A DNA stretch of 31,503 nucleotides from a virus: positions 1 to 31,503 of the IMG/VR virus record IMGVR_UViG_3300030090_001532; one strand, given 5' to 3'. Under the pieces are notes generated by a model. That model did not search any database and was not told the DNA's origin. It saw only the letters and a list, made by a program, of their open reading frames with translations. Positions 24,510 to 30,808 of the stretch are shown in pieces (position 1 is the first letter of the stretch; every line of letters begins with the position of its first letter). Position numbers and translations under genes: made by a program.

Positions 24510-25374
24510 ATTTTTTCTCCCAATATTTTCTATCATACCCTATTTTTATTATTTCCAAAACAGCATCTTCAATCGCTCTTTGTAAAGCTATTGTTACTGA
24601 ATCATTTTCTACGTCACCACCTTCTAATTCTACTAATTCTGTTCCTGCTTCTATAAATTTAAAAACGTCTTGTGATTTTCCGTAACTATAAATTTGTTTA
24701 CTAACTAAAACATCTATCAACACTTCTCCTGTAGCTACACTAACCATACGTAAAGATAAAGTTACGCTATCTATCCTGTATTGTTTACTTGCTCCTAGAC
24801 CTAGATATCTAGCTCCAACACCACCGCTTTTAATATTAGTGTCATAACCAACTACAGCTCCTTCCATAAGAACGCCTGCAAATAATAAAGGCATTAAAGG
24901 TTTTGCATCATCTTCATCTTGTCTAGCAGAACGTATTAATTGTCTTTCTTTAGTTAGGTTATCTAAACCAACTCTTTCCGCTACTCTAAAAAAGTTTCCA
25001 TCAGCTGTATGTTTTAATGCACGAATAAGAAGATGATTTGGTGCTTGGGTTATAGCACTACTAAATAAAGCAAATTCACTATTGCTTTTACGTTGACCTG
25101 TTTGATCAGTAAATGCTGTTGGGTAAACAGCAACAACTATGGGGTTTTTAGGAACTGCTACTTCTAATAATTGTTGTGATTGTATTTCTAAAACTTTAGG
25201 TAAGTTTTCTATGTAAGGCTCTCTTTCTACACACTTTCTATAAACCGTGCCTTCTAAAACTGTTTTATATTTAAGACATTCGCCTTTTTGTTCAAACTGT
25301 TGTAGTACGGGAGCTACGCTACAACTAGAAAGAAAAATCACCAACAGGCAACTGTATCGTTGTAATATTTCCAT
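24502..25374 (-). CDS. csgG: Curli secretion channel lipoprotein CsgG
   Basis: A 290-residue homologue of CsgG, the nonameric outer-membrane channel that exports curli subunits. The signal peptide ends in a lipobox LSSC (Cys18). Recognisable blocks are VVAVYPTAFTDQTGQRK (80-96), LDNLTKERQLIRSARQ (137-152), MEGAVVGYDTNIKSGGVGAR (170-189), YLGLGASKQYRID (190-202), TGEVL and FKFIEAGTELVELEGG. Compared with E. coli there are about 25 extra residues before the core, with two cysteines (C33, C48). The constriction loop also differs: the E. coli Y-P-A-S-N-F region reads N-S-E-F-A-L-F. It overlaps CsgF by 50 bases and the curlin-like gene by eight. The homology is very clear. Confidence 0.95.
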   Translation of the reverse strand: MEILQRYSCLLVIFLSSCSVAPVLQQFEQKGECLKYKTVLEGTVYRKCVEREPYIENLPKVLEIQSQQLLEVAVPKNPIVVAVYPTAFTDQTGQRKSNSEFALFSSAITQAPNHLLIRALKHTADGNFFRVAERVGLDNLTKERQLIRSARQDEDDAKPLMPLLFAGVLMEGAVVGYDTNIKSGGVGARYLGLGASKQYRIDSVTLSLRMVSVATGEVLIDVLVSKQIYSYGKSQDVFKFIEAGTELVELEGGDVENDSVTIALQRAIEDAVLEIIKIGYDRKYWEKKYE

Positions 25375-25831
25375 CTGGGTCTGTTATTGTTAAAGTTATA
25401 ATTCCATCTACAATACTGTATTCAATAGTATTACCTTCTAATTCTAATGTACCACTATCACTTGGAGTTTCACCGAATAAATTTTCTACAAGTTGTCTAG
25501 ATAACTGTGCATAAATACGGCTCTCAAGATTTCTAATAAATCTAGCAAGTGTTGTGTTTTCTTTATCTCTTTCTATTTCATCTTGTAAAGCTTTAATTTC
25601 TGCTTTAATAGTCATTTTTCTATTAAACTCTTGGTTTTCAATAGTTAAATAATGTGATGACGTATTAACACCACTAAAGCTAGGATTTTTAAATTTGAAA
25701 GTTATGGTATCTGCTTTTACATTAATTACAAAAACACCTAAAAACAGAATAACACCTATTAACGCTATTATTCTTAGTAACAACTGTTTTTCTGCTTCTT
25801 CTTTTTCTATTTTAATCTTTTCTTTGGTCAT
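25325..25831 (-). CDS. csgF: Curli assembly factor CsgF
   Basis: A 168-residue CsgF homologue. After a long N-region (1-17) and a hydrophobic segment (18-38), cleavage at VKA before DTITF leaves TITFKFKNPSFSG, matching the E. coli N-terminus TMTFQFRNPNFGG, the part that plugs into the CsgG channel. The end, TIEYSIVDGIITLTITDPDG with ITTIQLPVGDF, matches the CsgF C-terminal strands. The middle (about 70-118) is a charged helix unlike the E. coli protein. CsgF couples subunit export to nucleation. The start overlaps the upstream membrane/coiled-coil gene by 20 bases. No CsgE gene or CsgB-type nucleator was found in the window. Confidence 0.9.
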   Translation of the reverse strand: MTKEKIKIEKEEAEKQLLLRIIALIGVILFLGVFVINVKADTITFKFKNPSFSGVNTSSHYLTIENQEFNRKMTIKAEIKALQDEIERDKENTTLARFIRNLESRIYAQLSRQLVENLFGETPSDSGTLELEGNTIEYSIVDGIITLTITDPDGNITTIQLPVGDFSF

Positions 25832-26162
25832 CTCTATCCGCCTTTGCTAATCTATCAGACTGCATAAGTTGTGGAACACCTAGTATAGTCTTTAAAAGTG
25901 TGTCTTGCCTAATTATTTCATTATCAACAGAACGAACTCTATCTATAAGTGCTACTAATATACCGTGTTGTGAATCTAGTTTTTGTCCTAATCTTTCTTC
26001 TATTTCAGATATTTGAGCAGATACTTTTTCATCAAGAACATCTACTTTGGTTTCCATACCGTCAATTATTTTATTTATAAGTTTCCAAATAAATAAACCT
26101 AACCCTAGTGCTGCTGCTATTGGAAAACCTACTTCATTAATTAAGGTTACTACTGCTTCCAT
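25812..26162 (-). CDS. Membrane/coiled-coil protein, holin-like candidate
   Basis: A 116-residue protein with one transmembrane helix near the N-terminus (about 10-30, VGFPIAAALGLGLFIWKLI) and a long coiled coil of heptads (about 35-90), ending in a charged tail. The form resembles the YvrJ/phage membrane-coil proteins sometimes assigned as holins or lysis accessories. The cytoplasmic lysozyme encoded upstream needs a holin, and this is one of several candidates. The start overlaps the nuclease stop by one base. Confidence 0.55.
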   Translation of the reverse strand: MEAVVTLINEVGFPIAAALGLGLFIWKLINKIIDGMETKVDVLDEKVSAQISEIEERLGQKLDSQHGILVALIDRVRSVDNEIIRQDTLLKTILGVPQLMQSDRLAKADRDDQRKD

Positions 26163-26545
26163 TAATAATCACCCCAAACTTTAGTCTTTTTTCCTCCGTC
26201 GTATTTAACAGCGTGTCCTTCGTCTATAAGCATCTGACATATATCTTTGCCATCTTCTGTATAAGGTATACCAAGTATACGACCATACTTACCTTTACCT
26301 AGTGATTGAACTTTCATATTACCACAACAAAGTTCTTTTAATCTTTCTTTAGCAGCAAGACCTAGTTTCTTTTCTGCTAAATCTCTAGTTCTAGATTCAG
26401 GTGTATCAATACCTGCTAGTCTAACTCTTTGTTTATGAAGTTTTACATCAAAACCTAAATCTAATATACAATCAAACGTATCTCCGTCAACAACCCTATC
26501 TAAAGTTGCGTTATATACAAATGCATCTGGTGCTTTTTTACTCAT
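26162..26545 (-). CDS. Staphylococcal-nuclease-type thermonuclease
   Basis: A 127-residue SNase-domain nuclease. The catalytic set is visible: VDGDTFD (Asp20 and Asp22), RLAGIDTPE with Arg42, Asp47, Thr48 and Glu50 in the family spacing, and YGRILG with Arg89. These enzymes cleave DNA and RNA using calcium. There is no signal peptide, so it would act in the host cytoplasm unless released on lysis. Its likely use is host nucleic acid degradation. It lies between the basic small proteins and the membrane/coiled-coil gene. Confidence 0.9.
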   Translation of the reverse strand: MSKKAPDAFVYNATLDRVVDGDTFDCILDLGFDVKLHKQRVRLAGIDTPESRTRDLAEKKLGLAAKERLKELCCGNMKVQSLGKGKYGRILGIPYTEDGKDICQMLIDEGHAVKYDGGKKTKVWGDY

Positions 26546-26845
26546 TTAACATTTCCACCTTTTACGTGCTTGACGTAATCTTGAATTAGGATTTTTTGCT
26601 GCTTTTGGAAACTTTTTCATCTGTCCTGCACTTCTAGCACAGTAAGACTTTCTTCTTTTTGCTGCTTTACTTCCTTTTTTAACTTTACCTGTAACTGCTG
26701 TTTTTAATTTACTTCCAGGATTTTTTCTCCTGTAAGCTTTTACGCCTTTCTTAGTCATACCTGCTCCACTTTTCGTAGGTCGGTAATTCGCTCCTTTACC
26801 TTTGGTGGTGCGTCTTATAGACTTTTCTTTGCGTTTTTTAGCCAT
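26546..26845 (-). CDS. Very basic small protein (99 aa, DUF6321-like)
   Basis: A 99-residue lysine/arginine-rich protein. The central block GAGMTKKGVKAYRRKNPGSK (about 27-46), followed by KGSKAAKRRKSYCARSAGQM (about 58-77), recalls a conserved phage family that I remember as DUF6321. It ends in a tryptophan and cysteine (RKRWKC). Such charge suggests binding to DNA or RNA, for instance DNA condensation or packaging. It shares one base with the 66-residue gene upstream. Confidence 0.7.
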   Translation of the reverse strand: MAKKRKEKSIRRTTKGKGANYRPTKSGAGMTKKGVKAYRRKNPGSKLKTAVTGKVKKGSKAAKRRKSYCARSAGQMKKFPKAAKNPNSRLRQARKRWKC

Positions 26846-27045
26846 TATTTTTTCTTGCTTCTCTTTTTAGGTTTTTTAGCTGTTTTAGCAGAACGTTTAA
26901 AAGCTGCAGCAGTAGGTGCACCTTTAGCTCCTTTCTTACGCATTTTTCTGCCTTCTTTACGTTTTTTATTTATATTGTAATAAAGACCTTTTTTAGCTCG
27001 TCTGCCGTCTTTAGTGGTGTGATATTTACTTTTAGCTCTAGCCAT
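26845..27045 (-). CDS. Very basic small protein (66 aa)
   Basis: A 66-residue protein, about half of it lysine or arginine, with a conserved-looking core RAKKGLYYNINKKRKEGRKM (about 15-34), then GAKGAPTAAAFKRSAKTA and an all-basic end. The K-G-L-Y-Y-N-I-x-K-K-R pattern is familiar from marine phage genomes, but I know no function. An AGGAGAT site, located inside the previous gene's stop region, precedes the ATG. Confidence 0.75.
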   Translation of the reverse strand: MARAKSKYHTTKDGRRAKKGLYYNINKKRKEGRKMRKKGAKGAPTAAAFKRSAKTAKKPKKRSKKK

Positions 27046-27047
27046 AC

Positions 27048-27143
27048 TTATCTCCTTTTTTTCTTCATTTTCTTTTTATAGGCTTTAGCTGCTGCTTTTC
27101 CTTTTTTAGTATATGAAAATTTTTTATTACCTACTTTTGGCAT
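27048..27143 (-). CDS. Tiny basic protein (31 aa)
   Basis: A short gene below usual size limits. It encodes 31 residues starting MPKVGNKKFSYTKKGKAAAK and ending in a lysine/arginine run. The M-P-x-V-G-x-K-K-F-x-Y-T-K-K-G pattern recurs in marine phages as I remember it. An AAAGGAG site sits seven bases before the ATG, and the stop is followed two bases later by the next gene. Nucleic-acid binding is inferred from charge. Confidence 0.75.
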   Translation of the reverse strand: MPKVGNKKFSYTKKGKAAAKAYKKKMKKKRR

Positions 27144-27144
27144 A

Positions 27145-27234
27145 TTATTCTCCTTTATTATGTAATTTATCAGCGTAGTTTTGCCAAGATTTTTCTATAA
27201 ATCTATCAATCCATGCTAATAATTTTTGTTTAAT
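27145..27234 (-). CDS. Candidate 29-aa gene with an ATT start
   Basis: An open frame of 29 codons, KQKLLAWIDRFIEKSWQNYA and onward, fills the gap between the lysozyme and the 31-residue gene. It has no ATG, GTG or TTG; an in-frame TAG lies four codons before the ATT. An excellent GGAGG site lies five bases before the ATT at 27234. The peptide is an amphipathic helix rich in aromatic and charged residues, unlike random noise. ATT starts are rare, so a sequencing or assembly error in an ATG is equally possible. Confidence 0.45.
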   Translation of the reverse strand: MKQKLLAWIDRFIEKSWQNYADKLHNKGE

Positions 27235-27679
27235 CTTGCCCTCCTAAGAGAACTCTATCTCTAAGTCTAGTCGCTCTTGGTCCTACTTGTGTAGCCCAAC
27301 GACTATCCATCATTTCAACTGCAGCAGTTTCCCAATTATGTTCTTCTAATGCGGTTAAAAACTTTTTAAATTTTAATAACCTAGTTATACCTAAATTAAA
27401 ACCCATGTTTGCTAAAACTCTTTTTATATCTTCTGGTAGGTGTATCCACCATGATAAATTTCTATCTAATTCTTTTGTTACTGTATTAATATCGTTTTCA
27501 AAACATTTTTTAATTCTGTCGTTAGAAACAGGCGTACCTACTTCTTTTCCGTGTTCTGGGTCTGTTTCTAGAATAAGATGACCTATACCAAAAGTTGGGT
27601 AGCCTAAATGATCTAAGTATATTTTATCAACACACCCCTCATCAAAAGTAAGTTCTTCTCTTAATTTATCAATGTTCAT
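27230..27679 (-). CDS. T4-type lysozyme (endolysin)
   Basis: A 149-residue glycoside hydrolase of family 24, which cleaves peptidoglycan between N-acetylmuramic acid and N-acetylglucosamine. The catalytic triad has the exact T4 spacing: Glu14 (FDEG), Asp23 (YLDHLGYPT) and Thr29, followed by FGIGHL. The C-terminal MGFNLGITRLLKFKKF and DSRWATQVGPRATRLRDR match the T4 lysozyme core. There is no signal peptide, so release needs a holin. ATG 27679 is chosen because it overlaps the preceding stop as ATGA; the longer frame up to 27796 lies over that gene and has no family match. Confidence 0.93.
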   Translation of the reverse strand: MNIDKLREELTFDEGCVDKIYLDHLGYPTFGIGHLILETDPEHGKEVGTPVSNDRIKKCFENDINTVTKELDRNLSWWIHLPEDIKRVLANMGFNLGITRLLKFKKFLTALEEHNWETAAVEMMDSRWATQVGPRATRLRDRVLLGGQD

Positions 27680-28002
27680 AATATTGGCACCGTTGTTGCT
27701 CCATTGGTTTTTATGCTTACTTTCCCCAAAGCCATGTTGCCTTGTACTCCTTTTTCTTCCCCAACGTATAAGTCTATCCATTTTATTCCATTCCATAATT
27801 GTAATTGATCCGTACTTAAATTATAAATTATATCTCCTTTATTAAATAAATTTAAATTTCTTTGGTTTTCATTTACAGTTTGCGTTGCGTCTATATCTTT
27901 ACTGCCTAAAGATAGCTCTAATATTCTTACCAATCTATTAAATATTGCAGGATCAAGAGGTCCTACTGCAGTAGGAAGTTTAGTCTCTAAAATTTTTGTC
28001 AT
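27676..28002 (-). CDS. Probable virion-associated protein (108 aa)
   Basis: A 108-residue protein beginning MTKILETKLPTAVGPLDPAI, with a helix near 17-35 and a beta-rich centre (GDIIYNLSTDQLQLWNGIKW, about 56-75) typical of small tail or fibre domains. It begins in a TAATG overlap with the 627-residue virion gene, which supports a role in the same structure. I recognise no named family. Confidence 0.6.
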   Translation of the reverse strand: MTKILETKLPTAVGPLDPAIFNRLVRILELSLGSKDIDATQTVNENQRNLNLFNKGDIIYNLSTDQLQLWNGIKWIDLYVGEEKGVQGNMALGKVSIKTNGATTVPIL

Positions 28003-29885
28003 TATCTTTTACCATCAGGCTTTATATCTAAACGTGTAGCCCCTAACCTAAAAGCCATACCTGTTACAGCTGAATTATCGTCGTTAGATTGAACTCTTAA
28101 AACAATCTGTCTTGCTCTTAAACGTGTATCTATTTTAGTTGTATTTGAAAAACAATTAGCGGTGGTTGCTGTGCTTAAATCTTGTCCTGGAAAATCTCTT
28201 TTCTTTAAAACAAAATCTAATTGTTGTCCTGAAGACCCAGTCGAACCATCACCTATAAATTTAACGTCAGGGATTAGTCTACTTATTGCTGTAAAATTTT
28301 CTCCCGCAGGGTCTATATCGAAATCACTAGATTCTATAAATACGTTTTGCATAGCTGTTCCATCGTCGTCGTAACCAACTTCATGACTATATAATGTACC
28401 TGTGTTTGAAGTTGTATACGTTGCTAAAGGTTTATCTAGTATACCTTCATCTAACCAAGCTGTTCTTGAGAGTTCTCCTATAGACCATACATTTTCTAGA
28501 TAATTATAAACAACATATTTATTTGGACTTGTTTGATCTTGTGTGCAATAAAACCAACCAACTTCATTAAAAGCTTTATTTGAAAAAGCAGTTATTTGGA
28601 ATGTTTGAGTTTCATCTATATTGTCAAAAACATGAGCTTCTACACTACATGGTAATGTTTGTACTGATCCAGTATAATTGTAAAAACCTTTTTTATCCAT
28701 CCAAAAAACACCTTTAGGCGTATTTACCATAGCGTTTGGTCCTGCTAAACCAACACCCTCATTTACTAAATTTAAACCAAACGTAAAGGGCTGTCCTATA
28801 AAACTTAAAGAGTAAAGTGCTGTATCTGTCCATATAAGAGTTTCTTGTCTTGCTCGTATACCACCTATAATAGAAGAACCCGCTGACAATCTTAAAGACC
28901 CTGCTGTATTAGTTGCTAGTGGCTCCCATTCTGTAACACTTTCTTGATCACTAAACGCTATAAGCATAGGATCAATCGTGCCTGTTCTACTAGAGTTTTC
29001 TATGGGGTCTGCACCTAAACAAAGTACGTGTCTATCTACATCACTAACTAAAACCTGTATAGCTTTTGTAGGAGCTAAATTTGCACCTGCAAGATCAGAT
29101 AAAGCTACTGCTCTACTTGTTAAACCACCACTTGTGTCCCAGTAATAAACTCCACCGTTACGCACGTTTAATATTAAATCTTCACCAAAATTATCATGTG
29201 ACCATGTTCTAAGTTGATCCGAACTAGCTAACGCAGTTACACTTCCAAAAGTTCCAACACCCCAACTTCCTGCACCCCAACCAGAAGAAGGTACGTATAC
29301 ATCTAAACCAACGTTAATTTGATAAACACCGTCAACACCAGAACCTCCATTACTTGTGTCGCTAGCATTAGCAGTAACTGTATTTCCATCAGTATCTTTT
29401 GCACTAAAGGTGTATGTGTTTGTTGTTACAGAAGTTATTTGATATTCTTGATTTAAAACTGCAGCTGTAATATTACCACCTAAACTAACAGCGTCGCTAA
29501 AAGTAACAAAATCATTTTGTACAGCACCATGACTATTGTCGGTAGCTGTAATTTCTGAACTACCATTAGTAGCAGCGAAAGTAACACCATTGGTAGTTGT
29601 TTTCCTTATAGGTGTTATATCGTAATAAGATATTCCTTGTAATACGTAATATTTTTGCGTAGCACCTAAACCAATATATTTAGTGCTATCTAATGCAACC
29701 CATGCGTGAAGTCCTCTACCTTTAGAACTAAAGGTATTATTAGAATATTTTTGCCAACCACCAATTTTTTCAGGTAAACCTTTACGAAAACGTACTAAAT
29801 TTGCATCAAACCAACCACCTTCATTAGAATAGGTCGTATTTTCTTTATTTATTCCTGGTTTGAATAAAAATTTTTGTAAAGGCAC
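28002..29885 (-). CDS. Large beta-rich virion protein (tail/stabilisation type)
   Basis: A 627-residue beta-rich protein. The N-terminus MPLQKFLFKPGINKENTTYS, followed by W-F-D-A-N-L-V-R-F-R-K-G-L-P-E-K, is a start that I recall from a widespread marine phage virion family, sometimes annotated as a P22 gp10-like stabilisation or tail protein. Residues about 85-190 form an Ig-like, threonine- and serine-rich insertion. The rest looks like a propeller or repeated strand fold (SVEAHVFDNIDETQTF near 405-420). It lies immediately upstream of lysis genes. A particle component is likely; the exact place is inferred. Confidence 0.75.
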   Translation of the reverse strand: MPLQKFLFKPGINKENTTYSNEGGWFDANLVRFRKGLPEKIGGWQKYSNNTFSSKGRGLHAWVALDSTKYIGLGATQKYYVLQGISYYDITPIRKTTTNGVTFAATNGSSEITATDNSHGAVQNDFVTFSDAVSLGGNITAAVLNQEYQITSVTTNTYTFSAKDTDGNTVTANASDTSNGGSGVDGVYQINVGLDVYVPSSGWGAGSWGVGTFGSVTALASSDQLRTWSHDNFGEDLILNVRNGGVYYWDTSGGLTSRAVALSDLAGANLAPTKAIQVLVSDVDRHVLCLGADPIENSSRTGTIDPMLIAFSDQESVTEWEPLATNTAGSLRLSAGSSIIGGIRARQETLIWTDTALYSLSFIGQPFTFGLNLVNEGVGLAGPNAMVNTPKGVFWMDKKGFYNYTGSVQTLPCSVEAHVFDNIDETQTFQITAFSNKAFNEVGWFYCTQDQTSPNKYVVYNYLENVWSIGELSRTAWLDEGILDKPLATYTTSNTGTLYSHEVGYDDDGTAMQNVFIESSDFDIDPAGENFTAISRLIPDVKFIGDGSTGSSGQQLDFVLKKRDFPGQDLSTATTANCFSNTTKIDTRLRARQIVLRVQSNDDNSAVTGMAFRLGATRLDIKPDGKR

Positions 29886-29893
29886 TTTATCTC

Positions 29894-30076
29894 CTATATA
29901 AAACTAGCAAACACTATAGAGCCTAGTATAAATGGATAAACCCCCCAAAGTAACATTTCTAATCGCTTAAATTTAGCAGAGCCTTCATCTAATCTTTTTT
30001 CTATGTATTCATAGCGAATAGCACATTCTCTTTCATGTGCATTTAACTCTGCTAAAGCGTCTTTAACTGTTGGCAT
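29894..30076 (-). CDS. Small C-terminally anchored membrane protein (60 aa)
   Basis: A 60-residue protein with a charged helical N-terminal part (HERECAIRYEYIEKRLDEGS, about 13-32) and one transmembrane helix at the end (about 42-59, MLLWGVYPFILGSIVFASFI). I recall similar proteins near lysis genes of marine phages. A holin, antiholin or lysis accessory is plausible. It starts in a TAATG overlap with the 53-residue gene. Confidence 0.7.
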   Translation of the reverse strand: MPTVKDALAELNAHERECAIRYEYIEKRLDEGSAKFKRLEMLLWGVYPFILGSIVFASFI

Positions 30077-30237
30077 TACTTATCTTTAGCTTTACCTATA
30101 TTTAAAGCACACCAATCTATAATTTTATATAGTTTACCAAACCAGACATCGTCTTTAGGTGTTGGTGTGATAGCAGCTATTACTGAAGCAATAGCTATGA
30201 TAGCTGTAATCCATACTAATATATTTAACCAGACCAT
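30076..30237 (-). CDS. Small membrane protein (53 aa)
   Basis: A gene too short for usual cut-offs, encoding 53 residues. It has an N-terminal transmembrane helix (about 3-23, WLNILVWITAIIAIASVIAA) and a cytoplasmic tail DDVWFGKLYKIIDWCALNIG with basic end KAKDK. Both ends fit the neighbours by TAATG overlaps (30237 and 30076), which strongly supports translation. It is a lysis or membrane accessory by context and a candidate holin. Confidence 0.8.
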   Translation of the reverse strand: MVWLNILVWITAIIAIASVIAAITPTPKDDVWFGKLYKIIDWCALNIGKAKDK

Positions 30238-30506
30238 TATTCCTCCTGTTCTTCTTCGTTTTGTAATTCGTTAGTTTGTTCGTCTACTTCTTCAACAACC
30301 GTATCAACTACATCGGATACGGAATCTCCAACTGTATCAACAACAGAACTAACATCATCTAGTACCGCAGTAGTTATATTACCTGCTGTTTCAACAGATG
30401 AATCAATAACACTGGTTACTAAATCTTGACCACCATCTATAACTGCACCAAGACTGGCACAAGAAGTTATAAATAAAGGTATTAATATTAATGATATATT
30501 TTTCAT
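30237..30506 (-). CDS. Acidic lipoprotein (89 aa)
   Basis: An 89-residue lipoprotein. The signal peptide MKNISLILIPLFITSC ends in a lipobox (ITSC, Cys16). The mature part is small-residue-rich with repeated V-V-D-T-V-G-D-S-V-S-D heptad-like units (about 48-72) and ends in a run of glutamates. It would be anchored in the inner or outer membrane with an extended acidic helix. In the lysis region an outer-membrane spanin subunit is possible, but no matching inner spanin was identified. Confidence 0.75.
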   Translation of the reverse strand: MKNISLILIPLFITSCASLGAVIDGGQDLVTSVIDSSVETAGNITTAVLDDVSSVVDTVGDSVSDVVDTVVEEVDEQTNELQNEEEQEE

Positions 30507-30748
30507 TAGTCATTCTCCTTTTCTGTGTTTTCTTCTGTTTCTTCTTGTTCTAAAGAATCAACAAAAGCTTTTTGAAAAACAGATAAACTTGCATTTACTT
30601 GATCAAGTTCAAACTGTGCCCTTCTTTGTTTATTAGATAAATCTAATATTTGTGAATGAAGATATTTTTGCTCTGGAGCTAAATCTTCTATTTTAATTTC
30701 AGTGCCGTCTTCTTGCACTAAAGTATCTATTTTTAAAGTGTTTTTCAT
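30506..30748 (-). CDS. Small acidic coiled-coil protein (80 aa, DUF6447-like)
   Basis: An 80-residue protein: a short beta start (KIDTLVQEDGTEIKIEDLAP), then a helix of about 45 residues with heptad spacing (YLHSQILDLSNKQRRAQFEL and onward), and an acidic tail ending TEKEND. The pattern recalls small phage proteins annotated DUF6447. The ATG lies behind AAAAAGGA and 30 bases below promoter P3, making this the first gene of a gapless run to 21042. The function is unknown. Confidence 0.7.
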   Translation of the reverse strand: MKNTLKIDTLVQEDGTEIKIEDLAPEQKYLHSQILDLSNKQRRAQFELDQVNASLSVFQKAFVDSLEQEETEENTEKEND

Positions 30749-30777
30749 AGCATTCCTTTTTTAAAAATTAATAATTA

Positions 30778-30806
30778 ATTATAATGCATAATGCGATTAA
30801 ATTAAA
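30778..30806 (-). promoter_or_regulatory. Sigma70-like promoter P3
   Basis: Reading leftwards, -35 TTTAAT (30806-30801), a 17-base spacer and a perfect -10 TATAAT (30783-30778) lie 30 bases before the 80-residue gene, in an otherwise AT-rich 60-base gap. It is the nearest promoter-like site upstream of the whole lysis-curli-cyclase run. It does not share the TTTACTTTGG element of P1 and P2. In AT-rich DNA chance matches are common. Confidence 0.5.
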
Positions 30807-30808
30807 AG

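Noticed and set aside
24510-24536. Upstream start of the curlin-like gene adding nine residues
   Set aside because: The ATG at 24509 has a GGGAG site and begins a normal signal peptide; the longer form puts charged residues before it.
21042-25831. Idea that the curli/cyclase block is bacterial DNA joined by misassembly
   Set aside because: The block overlaps phage lysis genes by a few bases, has the same orientation and similar base composition, and phage genes continue on the other side; read coverage would settle it.
27680-27796. N-terminal extension of the lysozyme frame
   Set aside because: The extension overlaps the 108-residue gene; the T4-type match begins at ATG 27679, which has an ATGA overlap.
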